A DNA stretch of 64,000 nt from Fasciolopsis buskii (Eukaryota > Platyhelminthes > Trematoda > Plagiorchiida > Fasciolidae). The DNA lies in assembly GCA_008360955.1 (NCBI GenBank), contig LUCM01002257.1, positions 338,122 through 402,121 of the forward strand, in the 5' to 3' direction. Each line of letters starts with the position of its first letter. Position 1 is the stretch's first letter. A model generated the notes under the pieces. The model was not told the origin of the DNA. It made no database searches and worked only from the letters and a program-made list of their open reading frames with translations. The translations under genes and the position numbers were made by a program. Positions 1 to 12,188 of the stretch are shown one piece after another.

Positions 1-1727
1 CATAAAACAGCGCAGCTTGTAATTTGTTTTTTTTTCTCAAGCCTAATGCGTTGACATCGAATCTAGCGTGTCGTATTTGAGCTTAAGTCACTCAAGGTTA
101 CTCAGTTGCGTATTCACTTGATCTACAATTCCTGGTAGGAATAATTTACAAAAATGATGAAGTCCCGTTTGTCTTCGACAAAGTGTCACTACGGCAGTTG
201 TACTTCGGTTTTACGAAAAAGCAAAGGGGCTCGCGTACGAAATTTTTTGCAAGGGAAATTTTTATACATTTTCCCATTGAAAGCCTTTGAATGCAAGCCA
301 AACACGGATTGATTCATCTAAAATCTAGGACCAAAGACTTGCTAAAAGTAGTCCTCTTGTTTATTAAAATTATGTCGCACAAGTTCATAAATCGACATTT
401 TCAAAGGAAGGAAACATGAATCCATCTTGTCCCATTTACCTGGCATTCTGTGGAATTTTTAAAGCTGTCCCAGGTGTACCCGCAAGTTCGGTTGGTTTAG
501 GAAATTACTCGCTGTCCACGGGCGTTACTGCTATTACTAGAACTATTTATTGAGTTCTTAACAATCTGAGTATTTCTATGGTTACAGAAAATCTAGCACC
601 GGGAAGCGAACAATGGTTTTTGGTGGTTCTCCCCATCTCCCCAACTTGGTAAAACCTTTCTGACTCCGCATCTGCTTTCTACCACAGAAACGATCGTCAT
701 TCGCTAACTGAATAATATTTTGTGTGCAAAAAACGACCGGTCAAAGAACCGTAACTGCACGGGCCGAAAATGGAGTGGAAAACTATCCTAGATACCATGT
801 CAGTAGTGGAAGAGGCAGAAATAAGCGGACACAGCACTGAAAAGTGACTAAAACATCTTCCATCCCGTACCACAACCAACCAAATGAAAAACATCGATAT
901 TTCAACCCAACCGACGGGAGACCATTTGTACCCAATACCTGTTAAACCATGGGTAGGAATCATTGGAAACTATTGTTTGCTCTCCACTGCTGGACTACGT
1001 GTGAACTGTTTAGAACAGTGTGAGGCTAAGCAACACGTTGATCAATTAATCTGATCGACGTTTCTAACCGTACTCGTCATTCAGTCTTGTTGTGTGCTAA
1101 TTTCACGACCTGATAACTACTCCTCGTCTCACACGGCGCAAAGCAAGATCAATCGTAGCTGCAAATGTTCGCCGTATATGAAGGAGGCAGCTCACCTAGT
1201 CAGCACACTCGACCGTCGACTATATGACTCGGCCCCTTCGTCCTCGGCTCGATCAGTTGTGAGACTGGCGGAGAAAATTTTAGGGGAATGGGAGACAAAT
1301 TTTGATCTGTTATAAAGAAACGTCACTAGAGGCAATCAACTCATTATTTTCCCGATCAGAATCGCGACGTATTTTATCAAATATATATTCAAATGTAAAT
1401 TTTTCGATCATTTTTTCACGCTGAAGTTGTAAACGGAGGCTTATAGTTTACTTTAAATTTCGGAAAATTGTCCCATATCATATGGTCAGTCTGCGGCAGA
1501 CAACTTCAATCTCTGGGCTACTTTAGTTCCCTCTACCTTGTGATCTTCCTTGGTCTGTAGACTGCTGATTCTACGTTGCTAAAGCGGGGCCTCAAAATGA
1601 TCAATCCGGTTTCCCACTGATAGTGATGAATAAAACAATGACCTACTTTGAAGTTCGCAGATAGAATTCTAACCGATTCTATCACTCACTGATAATTCAC
1701 CTACATGAACGCAAAGCACAGTCCATT
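1..1727. other. No recognisable feature
   Basis: AT-leaning sequence with only short open frames (at most 88 codons) without similarity or splice support. Confidence 0.6.
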
Positions 1728-2349
1728 TGTTGAATTACCAAGGCCTCAACGGCAGATCAGAGGTGTGGGCTCATCACATTCCATCTCCTGGCCCGTGCAT
1801 ACGGCCATGCGTCTGTTCACACATAAACACACCAAGCCGTAACCACCCTTTGTCTCAGTGCTGTCGGGTATTGACCTTTTAAGTACGGTAGGCATTTCAG
1901 GTCAGTCTTTCTCCACGTTAAAGTTTGTCCGTCTGCTTCTGGGTCTACCAATGAACTGCTGACCTCACACTGTTAACCTGAGCTTCATTTTGATTGCTTG
2001 CACGGTTGTCATTCCTTCAGACTACACAGCCGACCTACTAATTGCCTCTCTGGTCACATAACAATCTGACCGTGCTGAACCGGACAGGTAGGCGGTAGCA
2101 GTTTGCCTCAATGTTTCTGACCGATTACCGTCTATCTGTTAACTGGTGCACTCGCGAGCTTTACTGTCGGTGGCACGTTTCGTTTTGTTTTGTACTAAAC
2201 TGTGATGTTTTCAGAACCAGTTTTGATAGTTATGGTACTGCCGACTGTTCAATAAACGCTCATATCTGCTGCTGCTCTGCATGTACGACCAACCAAATAC
2301 TGCGTATACTCCAAGGCCGCGTAACTTGTAGAATTCCGGGGGTTCTACA
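1728..2349 (+). repeat. Solo LTR (622 bp)
   Basis: Begins TGTTGAA and ends TTCTACA, a near-perfect 7-bp terminal inverted repeat of the TG..CA type. Collinear similarity to the LTR at 23,221-23,897 runs over its whole length (for example the shared CTGACTGTTC-type segment with a polyadenylation-like AATAAA at about 2,251, and GGCCGCGTAA near the 3' end). The flanks CCATT (1,723-1,727) and CCATC (2,350-2,354) look like a 5-bp target duplication with one change. No internal retroviral-type coding sequence follows, so it is a solo LTR. Confidence 0.72.
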
Positions 2350-5300
2350 CCATCTATCTGCTTTAAATATGGCTTAATCGTGCATATTTATCTGCATAGA
2401 TCCTTGGATAACCCATCTTGACCAGATTTCGGAGAACAAGACAGTTTGTCTGAAACCTCTCAGTATATCTGGCACCCTATCTACATGTGGAGCAATATAA
2501 CCTTCAACATATTGATATTAGAAAAGTGGTCGATTTTTGGATGACGGCTTTTATACACCTTGGCAAAACTCTGATGACCTTGAGGACAAATGCGTTTGAA
2601 AACTGGTCGAAAAAAGACAATGAATATTTAAAAAACGATTGTATATAACTAAGAAAGCATCTGAAAACCGATAAGGTGACAACCGATGATTTCGAAATCT
2701 ACACATTTCCTTTTTTAAAACTCGCCATAAAATACATAAATGACTTGTCAGAAATAGTTTGTCCTTCGTTGCCACACAAGGAAAGACCGTTTGGAGCAGA
2801 TGGTAACAAATAAAGGAGTGTATCAAGTAATATTGTGCGCATCAAACGAATATCGGTTTGCAATCTATGTTGTTAGAATGGTTAATGCGGCCTAATCTGT
2901 GCGAACCTGCTTTCTCCAAGCACATAGTACCTAGTAATGGAAACATTCCAATTTGTCAAACTAGCATGAGTTGAGTGAGGACTAATTTCTAATGATAGTC
3001 CGCGTACAATTGGTGCATTGTCCGTGCCAGCAATTCTATCGGATCTGTCGGACGCTTGTTGGTAACTTCGAGCAACGCGTTCTCCAGAACTTCGGCTGTC
3101 CAGTGTGGGGTATAGGAAGAATGGGAAAACACGTGTTGTAAACGCGGACGGGTGAGAAGAACATGGACATATTGAAAGAAATGCTTTTGAGAGAAAGCGT
3201 TAGTAAGTGACGGTCGTTTCTATGCATGTAACAATTTCTAAGTTCCGGTTATTATGAATAATCACCTAAAATAAAATGGACTCCAAAAGATACGGCAATT
3301 GTTCCTTTGATTGGAACTTCACAAAAGCCAGTTAGACTTTCTGTCGCGACTGGTTTTATGGAGCACTCTTACATGGGGCTTTCATCTCAGTGGATGAATC
3401 GTTTTGGTTCTAATGTGCGACAAACTACGGAGCCAATCGACGCATTCGATAAAATAACAAATTCTTGATCTCACACCCTTCTGATATACCAGAGATTTGA
3501 ATTTAACAGGAAAAATTCCACTATCTAGCTGACCGTAGCTGACGATCTCCTAAACTGTGCGACTACGAGGTGTTTACAATGTTGGGTTTTGGGAAATTAA
3601 AACCAACGGCAAACACTAACCAGAACAGGCCAACGCGTGCCAGACTTGGCTTAGCAAGTCACTAGTTGGAATATGGTGTAATGCCAAAATAGCAGTAAGC
3701 CTACTATTCAGAATGAACACTGAATCCCGATTTCGCCTGTGAAATTGGGATTTTCACATCATACGACACGGTCATTTATGTCAACATATCCATGTTTTGC
3801 TTGCCCCAACCTTCTGAAGAAAGACGATTCAGTTTAACACAACAGCTAACTCAACATCAGCCGTTTTTTGCTTTCCAAGATCAAATTAACAGACACGTCA
3901 ATCGGTCATATTGTTACCTCTATCGCCGGTGAACCTCTTATCGACGCATTGCCAGTTTTATGAAAAAAGAACGTCAAAAACACTCTCTTGAACTCAGCTC
4001 GTACGGTAACGAACGGAAGGAGACGGAGAAAGAGAATAGTGACTAAGTTGTAATCACGACAGTTTCTATTTTGCTTTCGCTCTGGGGTTGTATGTGTATC
4101 TTGTTTCATACATCGATATATCTTATCCATTTGGCCAAGTCCCAATTTCTGTTGCACAAATTTGTTTGCATAAATATGAATACTCATGTCCACGAAAGAT
4201 GTACGGAACAGATGTATTCACACAACTGACAGGGGGACAAACCGTAGCCACATTTGTTGTTTGGAAGAGTCCCGCTTGAAAATGACCAACAGTTCTGATG
4301 TATCTATTCTGATCGGAATGGAAATCATGCATCTCCACAATATTAGGTTACCTTCTTTTATTTATTCCAAAATGATCCGGACAATGCCACATTTGCATAA
4401 TATTTCAGGTACCGACAGTCCTACTGGTGCATTGTCGGCCATCATTTAACAGTCAATGCAGAAAATTGTAACGTCCCTTGAGTCCTGATACGAGCATTTA
4501 TTTGTTTCCCCCGATTTATGTTCTGAGTGGTCATCCTAGTTGTGAACACATTATTCTGGTTTCTGATCCTTCCTTGGTCGTCTTCGTGACACTCGCAGGG
4601 TCCATTCCTTTTTCGGATCGCTTTCCTTTGTGCTCATCTTCCCTCTGACTGGCTAACTCCGCCTGCTCCCGCTAAACTCTGACTGACTGGATTCGAACAG
4701 TCTGCTTAAGACAGCCTCCAACAAGCCGTGTCCCGCCACACGTGCAGCTCTGATGTTGATCTTGGTTCCCGAAAGGCACTGCCTAGTTCACTCACTATTA
4801 ACCATTCCGGACAGTCGATGCTTGATCGATACACGGCTCACAGTTCGCCATGAAAAGTTAACTGCTTTCAGCCGGCAATTCAATCCATATTTACCGAGTT
4901 TGCATTTTTTCGCATTTCGATGAGAACTGGACATAGTATACCGAATCTCATGTAACAAGCGTCTTACGAACAATTTCCGCTTCCACAGGAAATAGAATAA
5001 AAAATAAATGCTTGAATTTGTACTGCTCTTATCCAGCAAGAATTAGTGGTTCTTTTAGAGCAAGCAAGCCAAAAGTTTAATCGATAACACATTTTAGCCA
5101 TCGATTTTCATATCTCAACCAAGACGCACCATCAGCGCTCTAGGATGAACGTACTGAGAATTGTTCACAAAAGACTTGACTTGTGCAGTGTTTGAACTCC
5201 AGCATGAACGAAAAATGACAAGTGATATGTCCACCACTAATCGTCAGTGATTTTTTGGCCAGCTGGATGTGTCGTCCATTATCCCCTGTGTGAATTTATC

Positions 5301-5581
5301 TTTACCACAATTTTTGTCAGTATCCACTGGTTAGGTATCAGGGCATGAATCATCCTGTATAGCAGCAAGATTCACGCCGTGGTATGATTTTATAGGAAGC
5401 ATGCTTTGGACCCAAATGTGCATTCGTCCGATCGACGTCGGACTGCTCCATTCAAGATAATTTTTTGTTGAATTCTGATACGGTGAAACACGGGGCTTCT
5501 TTCGGAGACACTGTTGTTTCTTTATGTTGTCTGCTTTTTTTAGAATGAAGGGAATATCTCGCCATAACGACAAAATTGTTC
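2350..5581. other. No recognisable gene
   Basis: No supported exon. The pyrimidine-rich stretch at about 4.49-4.78 kb differs in composition from its neighbours and may be an unclassified repeat. Other open frames (at most 95 codons) show no similarity. Confidence 0.5.
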
Positions 5582-5700
5582 CTATCCGTAGTGCAGGCTC
5601 TTCTGATTCGTTTCCAAGACTTTTGTCTTTTCATTCGTTTCAGAGTAAACAACTTGGATGAGGATAACAAGTTGGGAAAAGGTTTTCGAAGGTTTTTCCT
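5582..5700 (-). CDS. Tentative terminal exon of the NWD-like gene
   Basis: Acceptor GGCTTTTCTAG is followed by two bases that complete exon 17's split codon, then 38 codons (EKPSKTFSQLVILIQVVYSE and further residues, ending SLHYG) and TAG. The phase fits exactly, but the sequence has no family similarity and a short open frame is easily met by chance. A true last exon could lie elsewhere in 1-7.4 kb. Confidence 0.25.
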
Positions 5701-7436
5701 CTAGAAAAGCCCAATACGTAAGTGTTCTGAAATTATCACATGCCACGCACCCATCAGCTGTAGTAACCGGTCGTCAGATTGAGACCCTCAGCATTTTCCA
5801 CCATTGAGGAGGATAAATGTTTCCTGTTTCCTCACACGATTGGTCTACACTTCGCATCTTCTAACAGTTAGGGTATTTGAATCTTGTCCCACTCTTCTTG
5901 GTCAATGGCGCATGAAATATCGATAATAAACTGCGTCAGGACCAAAGAAAAGAACTGCTGGAAAATTTAAACATGAACACAAGTAACTTTTCGGTTACCT
6001 TCGAGTGTGATTGCTTTCTTCTATGGAAGACATGATATAGTTTATCCGTGTAATTTGTGGCTTTGTTTAACTAAAATGCTGCAAATGCATAAATGAAAAA
6101 TTGAAATTCACCAATGTCTTTTAATCAGTTCATTGAGCACCAAATGATTTTAATTTCTCTCGTTCAGCGCTTCACTGTCACGACAACAATGTAAACAATT
6201 AGCGTAATGGCTAAGGCGTTCGATTCAAAATCGTTCGTCCCGGCTTCAAGTCCCATTTCGGGTGTGGTGGATATGCACTGCCCATGATTCCCTCTAAGGA
6301 TGAGACAGCTGTACAATGCTACCATGGTTTCGTAATAGCACGGTTAATTATTTCATGGAAACATCTAACCCCCTACTACTAAAACATACCAAAACCTTGT
6401 CTGTCCGTGACCAACCATATTTATTAGCCACAATTGACGCAAAATATCCCAATTGATAATTAAATTCCTACCTAACCCTGGGTAGGATACAAAACCGGAG
6501 AGCTTGCTACCACTTATGAATGCAAACTAGGATGTATCCTAAGATCCTTCCAAAAGTGTTTGTAAAAGTCTCATACTCCACCGAGATTTCATTTTCCATG
6601 CTCAGAGGCGTTAATTCTGACAACAGAGGTTACCCAGATTTAAACGGTCTCATTACACTTTGCAAGTAGATTTAGTAAAAGGAAGTAAGCAAGTTCATAT
6701 TTTCTGGTGTTTCTTTGTATCAAAGATATACTAGAATCTTAATAATGTTAGCAAAGGAGACTTTTTAAGGCATCACAATTGGGGATATCCGCAGATGCAG
6801 TTTTTACCGGAGCCTAACCGAGGTATGGTTTCTATGCACCACTGCTTGTGATCACTAGTCGTGCACTTCCGTTAGTATGTGTATGCGATTATTTCTTCTG
6901 TAAGCACCATTTCAATAAACGGAATGAAAACCCGGCAGTCAAACCAAATTGAAGCTGTTCACTGAGTGCAGGGAAAAACAGGCAGACTTGAAAGTGTTCA
7001 CTCATTTTTCTTGAGCTGATTGTTATTTTATAAATGGCTTTGTACGACTGAGGTCCAAAACTGGCAAAGAATGCAGCCCACAGTATGAATCGAGTTCATT
7101 TGCAATCGCTGCGTGCAATTGGTCGCGGTCTGAGCCAACCATAATATCAGCTTATTCACAAACAGATGGTCATGTAAAGCTGATAAACAAAAGTGAACTA
7201 AGCTGTAAGATTTAAGCTGAACGTGACTTATCACGGATGTTACAAACACCTCTCACTACAACTCGCTGTACCCAATCAGCTTGTCCTTAGCATAAATCTG
7301 ATTGCGAAACTTCTACAGCACTATAGTTGGATTTCCCCCTGAAGTTCACTGTTGCGTCACTGAAGTTCCGGATGTGGAAGGAAAGAGGCAAAACGGAATG
7401 ATCAAGCAACATCATGATTTTGAAAATTCGACTCAC
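5701..7436 (-). other. Intron 17 (1.7 kb) or 3' flank, with SINE copy
   Basis: Contains a SINE copy at 6.2-6.39 kb. If the tentative last exon is wrong, this is simply 3' flanking or intronic DNA. Confidence 0.45.
6196..6386 (+). repeat. tRNA-derived SINE copy 1
   Basis: The head TTAGCGTAATGGCTAAGGCG is an A-box-like element; the B-box-like element here (CCGGCTTCAAGTCCCA) is more diverged than in the other copies. The shared body GGATATGCACTG, CATGATTC..., GATGAGACAGCTGTACAATG and the CTACTACTAAAA end follow. Confidence 0.75.
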
Positions 7437-7547
7437 CCAGTCCGGTTTCTTCCAGATATTTCAAAAGATTCACCTTCTCTTCCTCTTCTGAGGTACCTAT
7501 TCCTGCTTCCGCCAGACGTTCTCGTTCTTCAGTGACCTCTTCGATAT
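7437..7547 (-). CDS. NWD-like exon 17: acidic C-terminal tail
   Basis: Acceptor TTATTTTCAG and donor CTGG/GTGAGT, phase 1 on both sides, compatible with exon 16. Encodes DIEEVTEERERLAEAGIG, TSEEEEKVNLLKY and LEETGLG, an acidic helical tail. There is no strong family motif, so the call rests on consensus splice sites, phase and codon-like composition. Joined: RPPVD-DIEEVTEE. Confidence 0.65.
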
Positions 7548-9906
7548 CTGAAAATAATAGCAATGGGAAGTAAATAAGTGGAAACTGTCTCTGCGTGTAA
7601 CTACAGATTTTCCGTTGCCTTACAGGCTTTGGTGATTGTTTATTAGCCCTCTGACCACCATTTAACATCTGCGAGCTGCTTTTACCGTTCACGACATCAG
7701 TTGAAATAAGCAGAAGCTTCTGGACAACGCATACTACTGAAGGGTACATCGCGTGCGAATTGTTTGACAGTCATGTGGTCTGACAGTTTCGTGTGAATCG
7801 CTCCTATAACTGCGCGTACATTAACCCAGGACATGGTCGTTGAAACCAACCCGAAAACGTTAAACGATGGCTGCGGCATACTTAAATGATAGCCGTAGAC
7901 TGTCAACAGACGGAAAAATATGTAGAAAGTGTTATTAAATCCACTTCACACAAAAAATGTAGGCAGCAGTTCTCGTGTTTGTTTTTCTCGCTAACGGAGA
8001 CGATTAATCCCGCCGCATGCTGATCGATCAAGCTCAGCATCCCGGCAGTGATTGGAGGACAGATACTCACACATGCGGTTGCTCAAATAACTGGTCAGAA
8101 ACTCGGTCCGTCCAAAAGCAAGCATGGGCGAGTTGGGCTAATTCGACCTGTGAGTCAGGAATATAATCGACTGTGGACGACCGAGAGGACATGTGAACTA
8201 CGTTACGAAGGGTATCGAGTATTTGTTTTTCTACCAGCTTGAAATTGATATTAATGCACAATTGCTTACATTGGATTTTGTAAAATCAAACAGGATCAAC
8301 CATTAGTCGTGAACATTACTCTACACCGTGCAAATGATCATCAGCAGACAGACGTTGTGAGTGCTGAAGTGATACTGGCTACCACAACTGCTTCTTCTGG
8401 GGGCAGGTCGACAGTCGAATCAACGGTCTTCAAAACCCAGCACCTTGCACAACTCAAGATTCTAAAGTAGTCAGCTTGATCGTAGTGGACCTTGGGCTTC
8501 CAAGCTACCCTTTTCACTGAACAGGTTTTGGCTAGCGAGATTAGCTCAGGCTAATTGGATCCCCATTTTGACGGAGATGAACATATTAGGATGTGAATTC
8601 AGAATTAAAAAGAGGATTGACTTTATTACTATGCTTTGCTGTAAGAACTAAGTAATTATTCTATGCTGGACTTTGGCACAGAGCTATTCAGCGACAGCAG
8701 GCCTGAAAACATGATTCCACCATTGTAGTTGTCCTCGAAGGAGTGCTATCACTGTAAAATACCGATGACTGGACTGGAAATCTCGTTTGTTCTTTGTATT
8801 CGACTTCGGATTGTCAGAGCAGTAAACCGTTTCGACCCATCGATGCCCCTCTGAGATGTCCTAATATCATACGGACACATTAACAGAACGGTTTGAACAA
8901 TGATGCTTCGAGAATTCTTAAGAATGCGCAGAACCCCTAATCTAAAATGACCAAAACGTGTACGAACTCGATAAGTGATTATCGACACCCAAAAGTTTTC
9001 AAACTCCACGTTTTGCCGGTAAGCCGTGCAAAGCAGGTCTTCTGACACAAGCCGATGATCGGTTACTGTAAGACAAAATTTCTTTAAGTCTAAGCAACCT
9101 AGTAGTAGTGAACTATCAGCAACATATAAAAACACGGAAGAACTAGTTTGTGTGCTGGATACCACACAGTTTTGGTTACTTTCATATTTCTCTCACAATG
9201 GCATTTTCTACTGTGATCCCCTGCATTACCATCGGAACCAAAATGCAAAAAAGAACCATTTTGAATTGCATATATCCGATAAGAAAAATGTTGTGATTCA
9301 AGGTACAATTTATGGGATGCCTTGGCCAACAAACTAACGATATCACCTAGGCCGGTGATGAAACGTTCGAGATCTAAAGGGCAAGCTCAGCAATTACAAA
9401 GTCTCAAAAACCGTCAACCCAGGATGCGAAACCCGGTAACACTCAGAGTCAGTGAAAACATTTCTGCATTGCTTGAGTGTGTGAGCATCAGGATTCAGCT
9501 ACTGCTGGCTTATGAGGGTGTCACTACCGATCCTCCCTATAACTAGCACATAGAAATGTGTTAGAGTTTATTAACCGGGTCTGACAGGCAGATTCATTTT
9601 GATCTACTGGAATACAATGAGAGCGTCTCCAGTCAATGGTAACTCACGGAGCACAGCATATGCATAGACAACCATAAGATGCTAATCGAAACCTAACAAC
9701 ACTAACGCGCATACACGCAGATCAATTCACCTTTAGGGAGAGTCCAGACAGTAACCTAACTACCGTGGTGAACTGTTGTTCAGATCGATTGGGTTTGAGG
9801 TCGGAGGAGGGACCATCAATTTCGAACTATTTTTGATTAGTTTGGTTGCACAGTGTGGCATCAAAAGAAACAGCTCATTTCCTGTCGTTCACCTTTTCCC
9901 TAGCGC

Positions 9907-9928
9907 GCACACACACACACACACACAC
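9907..9928. repeat. CA microsatellite
   Basis: Uninterrupted CA dinucleotide run in intron 16. Confidence 0.95.
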
Positions 9929-10706
9929 TCGCCAACGTAACTGACCTCCGACCTGTGGTACGAAACAACCAGTTGAATTTCGTCGGTTCAGGATGGCGAA
10001 ATAGAAATAGCTCGATCTAATTTCAACAGGATAACTGAGATAAGCAAATGATGAACGTCAGCAGATTGTTCATTTATCCCATGAAACGAAGGGAAATAGG
10101 ACAATAACAGCTGAACTGTTTACTGTTAAACGTAAACCGTCCACCCTTCTTCCGGAAGTGTCCGCAGTCTCAAATGTTCTCACTTATATCTAAATAAACT
10201 GTCCATCTTCAAAGTGGTTCCAAGACTTCACCAGCCTGATGCGTACGAACGAAAACATCGACTGTCGTGACGTGACGAAATAGTTAACGAGTTGCATATC
10301 AATGTCAAAGCAACACAACTCAATCAATATCACAATGAACACTTATAAATCACTAATGGTCACTTTCGTCCATTTTGCCTTATGCTTAAATAATAACGTG
10401 TTAGTGACCATTTACACTGATCGTGTGACCTCTATTCTTGACAAGGTTGGAGACTTGTATTGTATTGTTTAGACTTTTCCGCACAGAAATGTCACATTTC
10501 AGTCAAAAATCGTGCAGGAAAATAAGAAAATAGTTAAATCTCACTCTGTAAAAATGAAGAAAAAACTCGTCCAGGGGTGATTTACGCAAATCAAGAAAAG
10601 TTGTGCGGGAACTTTATGTATAATTATGCACCGGATTGAAAATAAGTACGGTGCCAACAAAAGAAAGTGTAAATGAAACTGCATTGAAAGTGAAAAATAA
10701 GGAGAA

Positions 10707-11650
10707 TAATAATAAGCCAAAAAAAGCCATTTGTTTTTTTTTTGTTTTCACCGTACATATTTTAGGACGTTTTGATTGTTTTTCCTATTATTTTTAGGGG
10801 GGATGGATTCTGCAGTCATGCCATATAGCATTCGCGCCATTGAATTCCGTTCTGAGCCATATCTCTCAGCTTCGCCAACCAACAACAATGCTCATTTCTT
10901 GAGCCCCAACTAGGAAGGCAAAAACACCAACCGACGCCAACCCGAATCCAACATCTTCATAACTTTACGCCAAGTCATAGCCTGACGGCCACGTTGCTTC
11001 TTCCAGCATCGTCTACCACGTAGAAAAAGAGCACGAAAACGTAGACGATGGACAGGCATACACAATACGTGTCCAAGCCACCTAAAGCGACGTAGTGTAA
11101 TTATCTCAGTCAGGACAACTCTCTGCAACCAATGCACAACGGTGCACCTCGTCATTGTTCATCCGATGTTCACACCAAACACGACCAATGCCTCGGAAAC
11201 ATCGGTGGTTGGACAAAGAAAGTCACCGGGCATCTTTAACGTGGATAGGCCAAGTCTTGCAAGCGTAAAGAACTACGAATTGTGGCATTGTACACCCTTC
11301 CCTTCTCGGAAAGCCGGATGTCATGGTGGTGCCACAAATGTCGCAGGTTTGCAAAAGCTGCTCTGGATCTCATAATTCGTGACGCGAACTCCTATCAAAC
11401 ACCTCCGTCGGATGTGATCAGGCTCTCGAGGTACTTGAAGCCATTGAGTATATCTAACCGACCAGCACAAAGGGTGACTGCAGGTACAGGATCTTCCCGG
11501 GCTTGAAAAAGTACCTTGCATTTTAAATGTGCAAAGCGTATATCGTACCTAGAGACCGCAATCGCCGAGCGGTCCAGCGAGCGTTGAACTACCTGTGCAT
11601 TGTCACTCAGCAGGGCGTTTTTATTCAATCCAAAAGTGCAGAAATCGAGA
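10707..11650 (-). pseudogene. LINE copy A: reverse-transcriptase 3' end, decayed
   Basis: On the minus strand, fragments in shifting frames read as the end of a non-LTR retrotransposon ORF2: NALLSDNAQVVQRSLDR and SKC-like FAHLKCKVLFQ (11,628-11,500), YLESLITSDGG, then RFRWLGHVLCMPVHRLRF and KKQRGRQAMTWRKVMK (11,100-10,950). The 3' UTR runs to an AAT-repeat tail near 10.71 kb. It matches copy C at 59.9-60.6 kb over the tail. Frameshifts and stops show it is dead. Confidence 0.82.
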
Positions 11651-12188
11651 GTCTACGAAGTAGAAAAATTCTTTTCTCGACTGCATGGTCCAGTACTGGT
11701 CATTTCAAATGGAAAGATCGAAGCATGCCAACATAAATCAACTGCTGACGGGTGCTTATGTGTGCAATTCACACGAACTGGGAACGTACGCTCAAGAAAA
11801 TGTGCGCCGGTAACCGCAGCATCCGATAGTTTTCTCCTATTTTCCCTAACCACTAAATATTCCTACTTTGTGGAGCTTAATACTACTGCACAAAACGTTG
11901 AACACGGCTAATTCGGAAACAATGAACGTTACTCAGGACTATTACCTTTTCCAACAAAATCCATCCAATATTCATAAGCACGAGATTGCACTATACATTA
12001 TTCGGGATAAACTAGCACATTGTAAGGGGAATAGGGCAGACAGATGGAGTTTAATTCCGTTCTCATCGCGAAACAAACTTTCGAGATTATTACTGTAAAC
12101 GCAGTAGTGTTTTCCAGAAAATTCAAACATACCAAGAAAGTCATTTGGTGCGATAATGATAACAACAATAAAAAAACAGTGGACTTAC

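Larger units (their letters stand above)
7548..12188 (-). other. Intron 16 (4.6 kb) with LINE fragment and CA repeat
   Basis: Holds LINE copy A (10.7-11.65 kb) and a CA microsatellite (9,907-9,928). A 138-codon minus-strand open frame at 8,749-9,165 has no recognisable family and no splice support. Confidence 0.7.

Noticed and set aside
8749..9165. 138-codon minus-strand open frame in intron 16
   Set aside because: No recognisable family or splice phase with the host gene; the apparent start is not supported.
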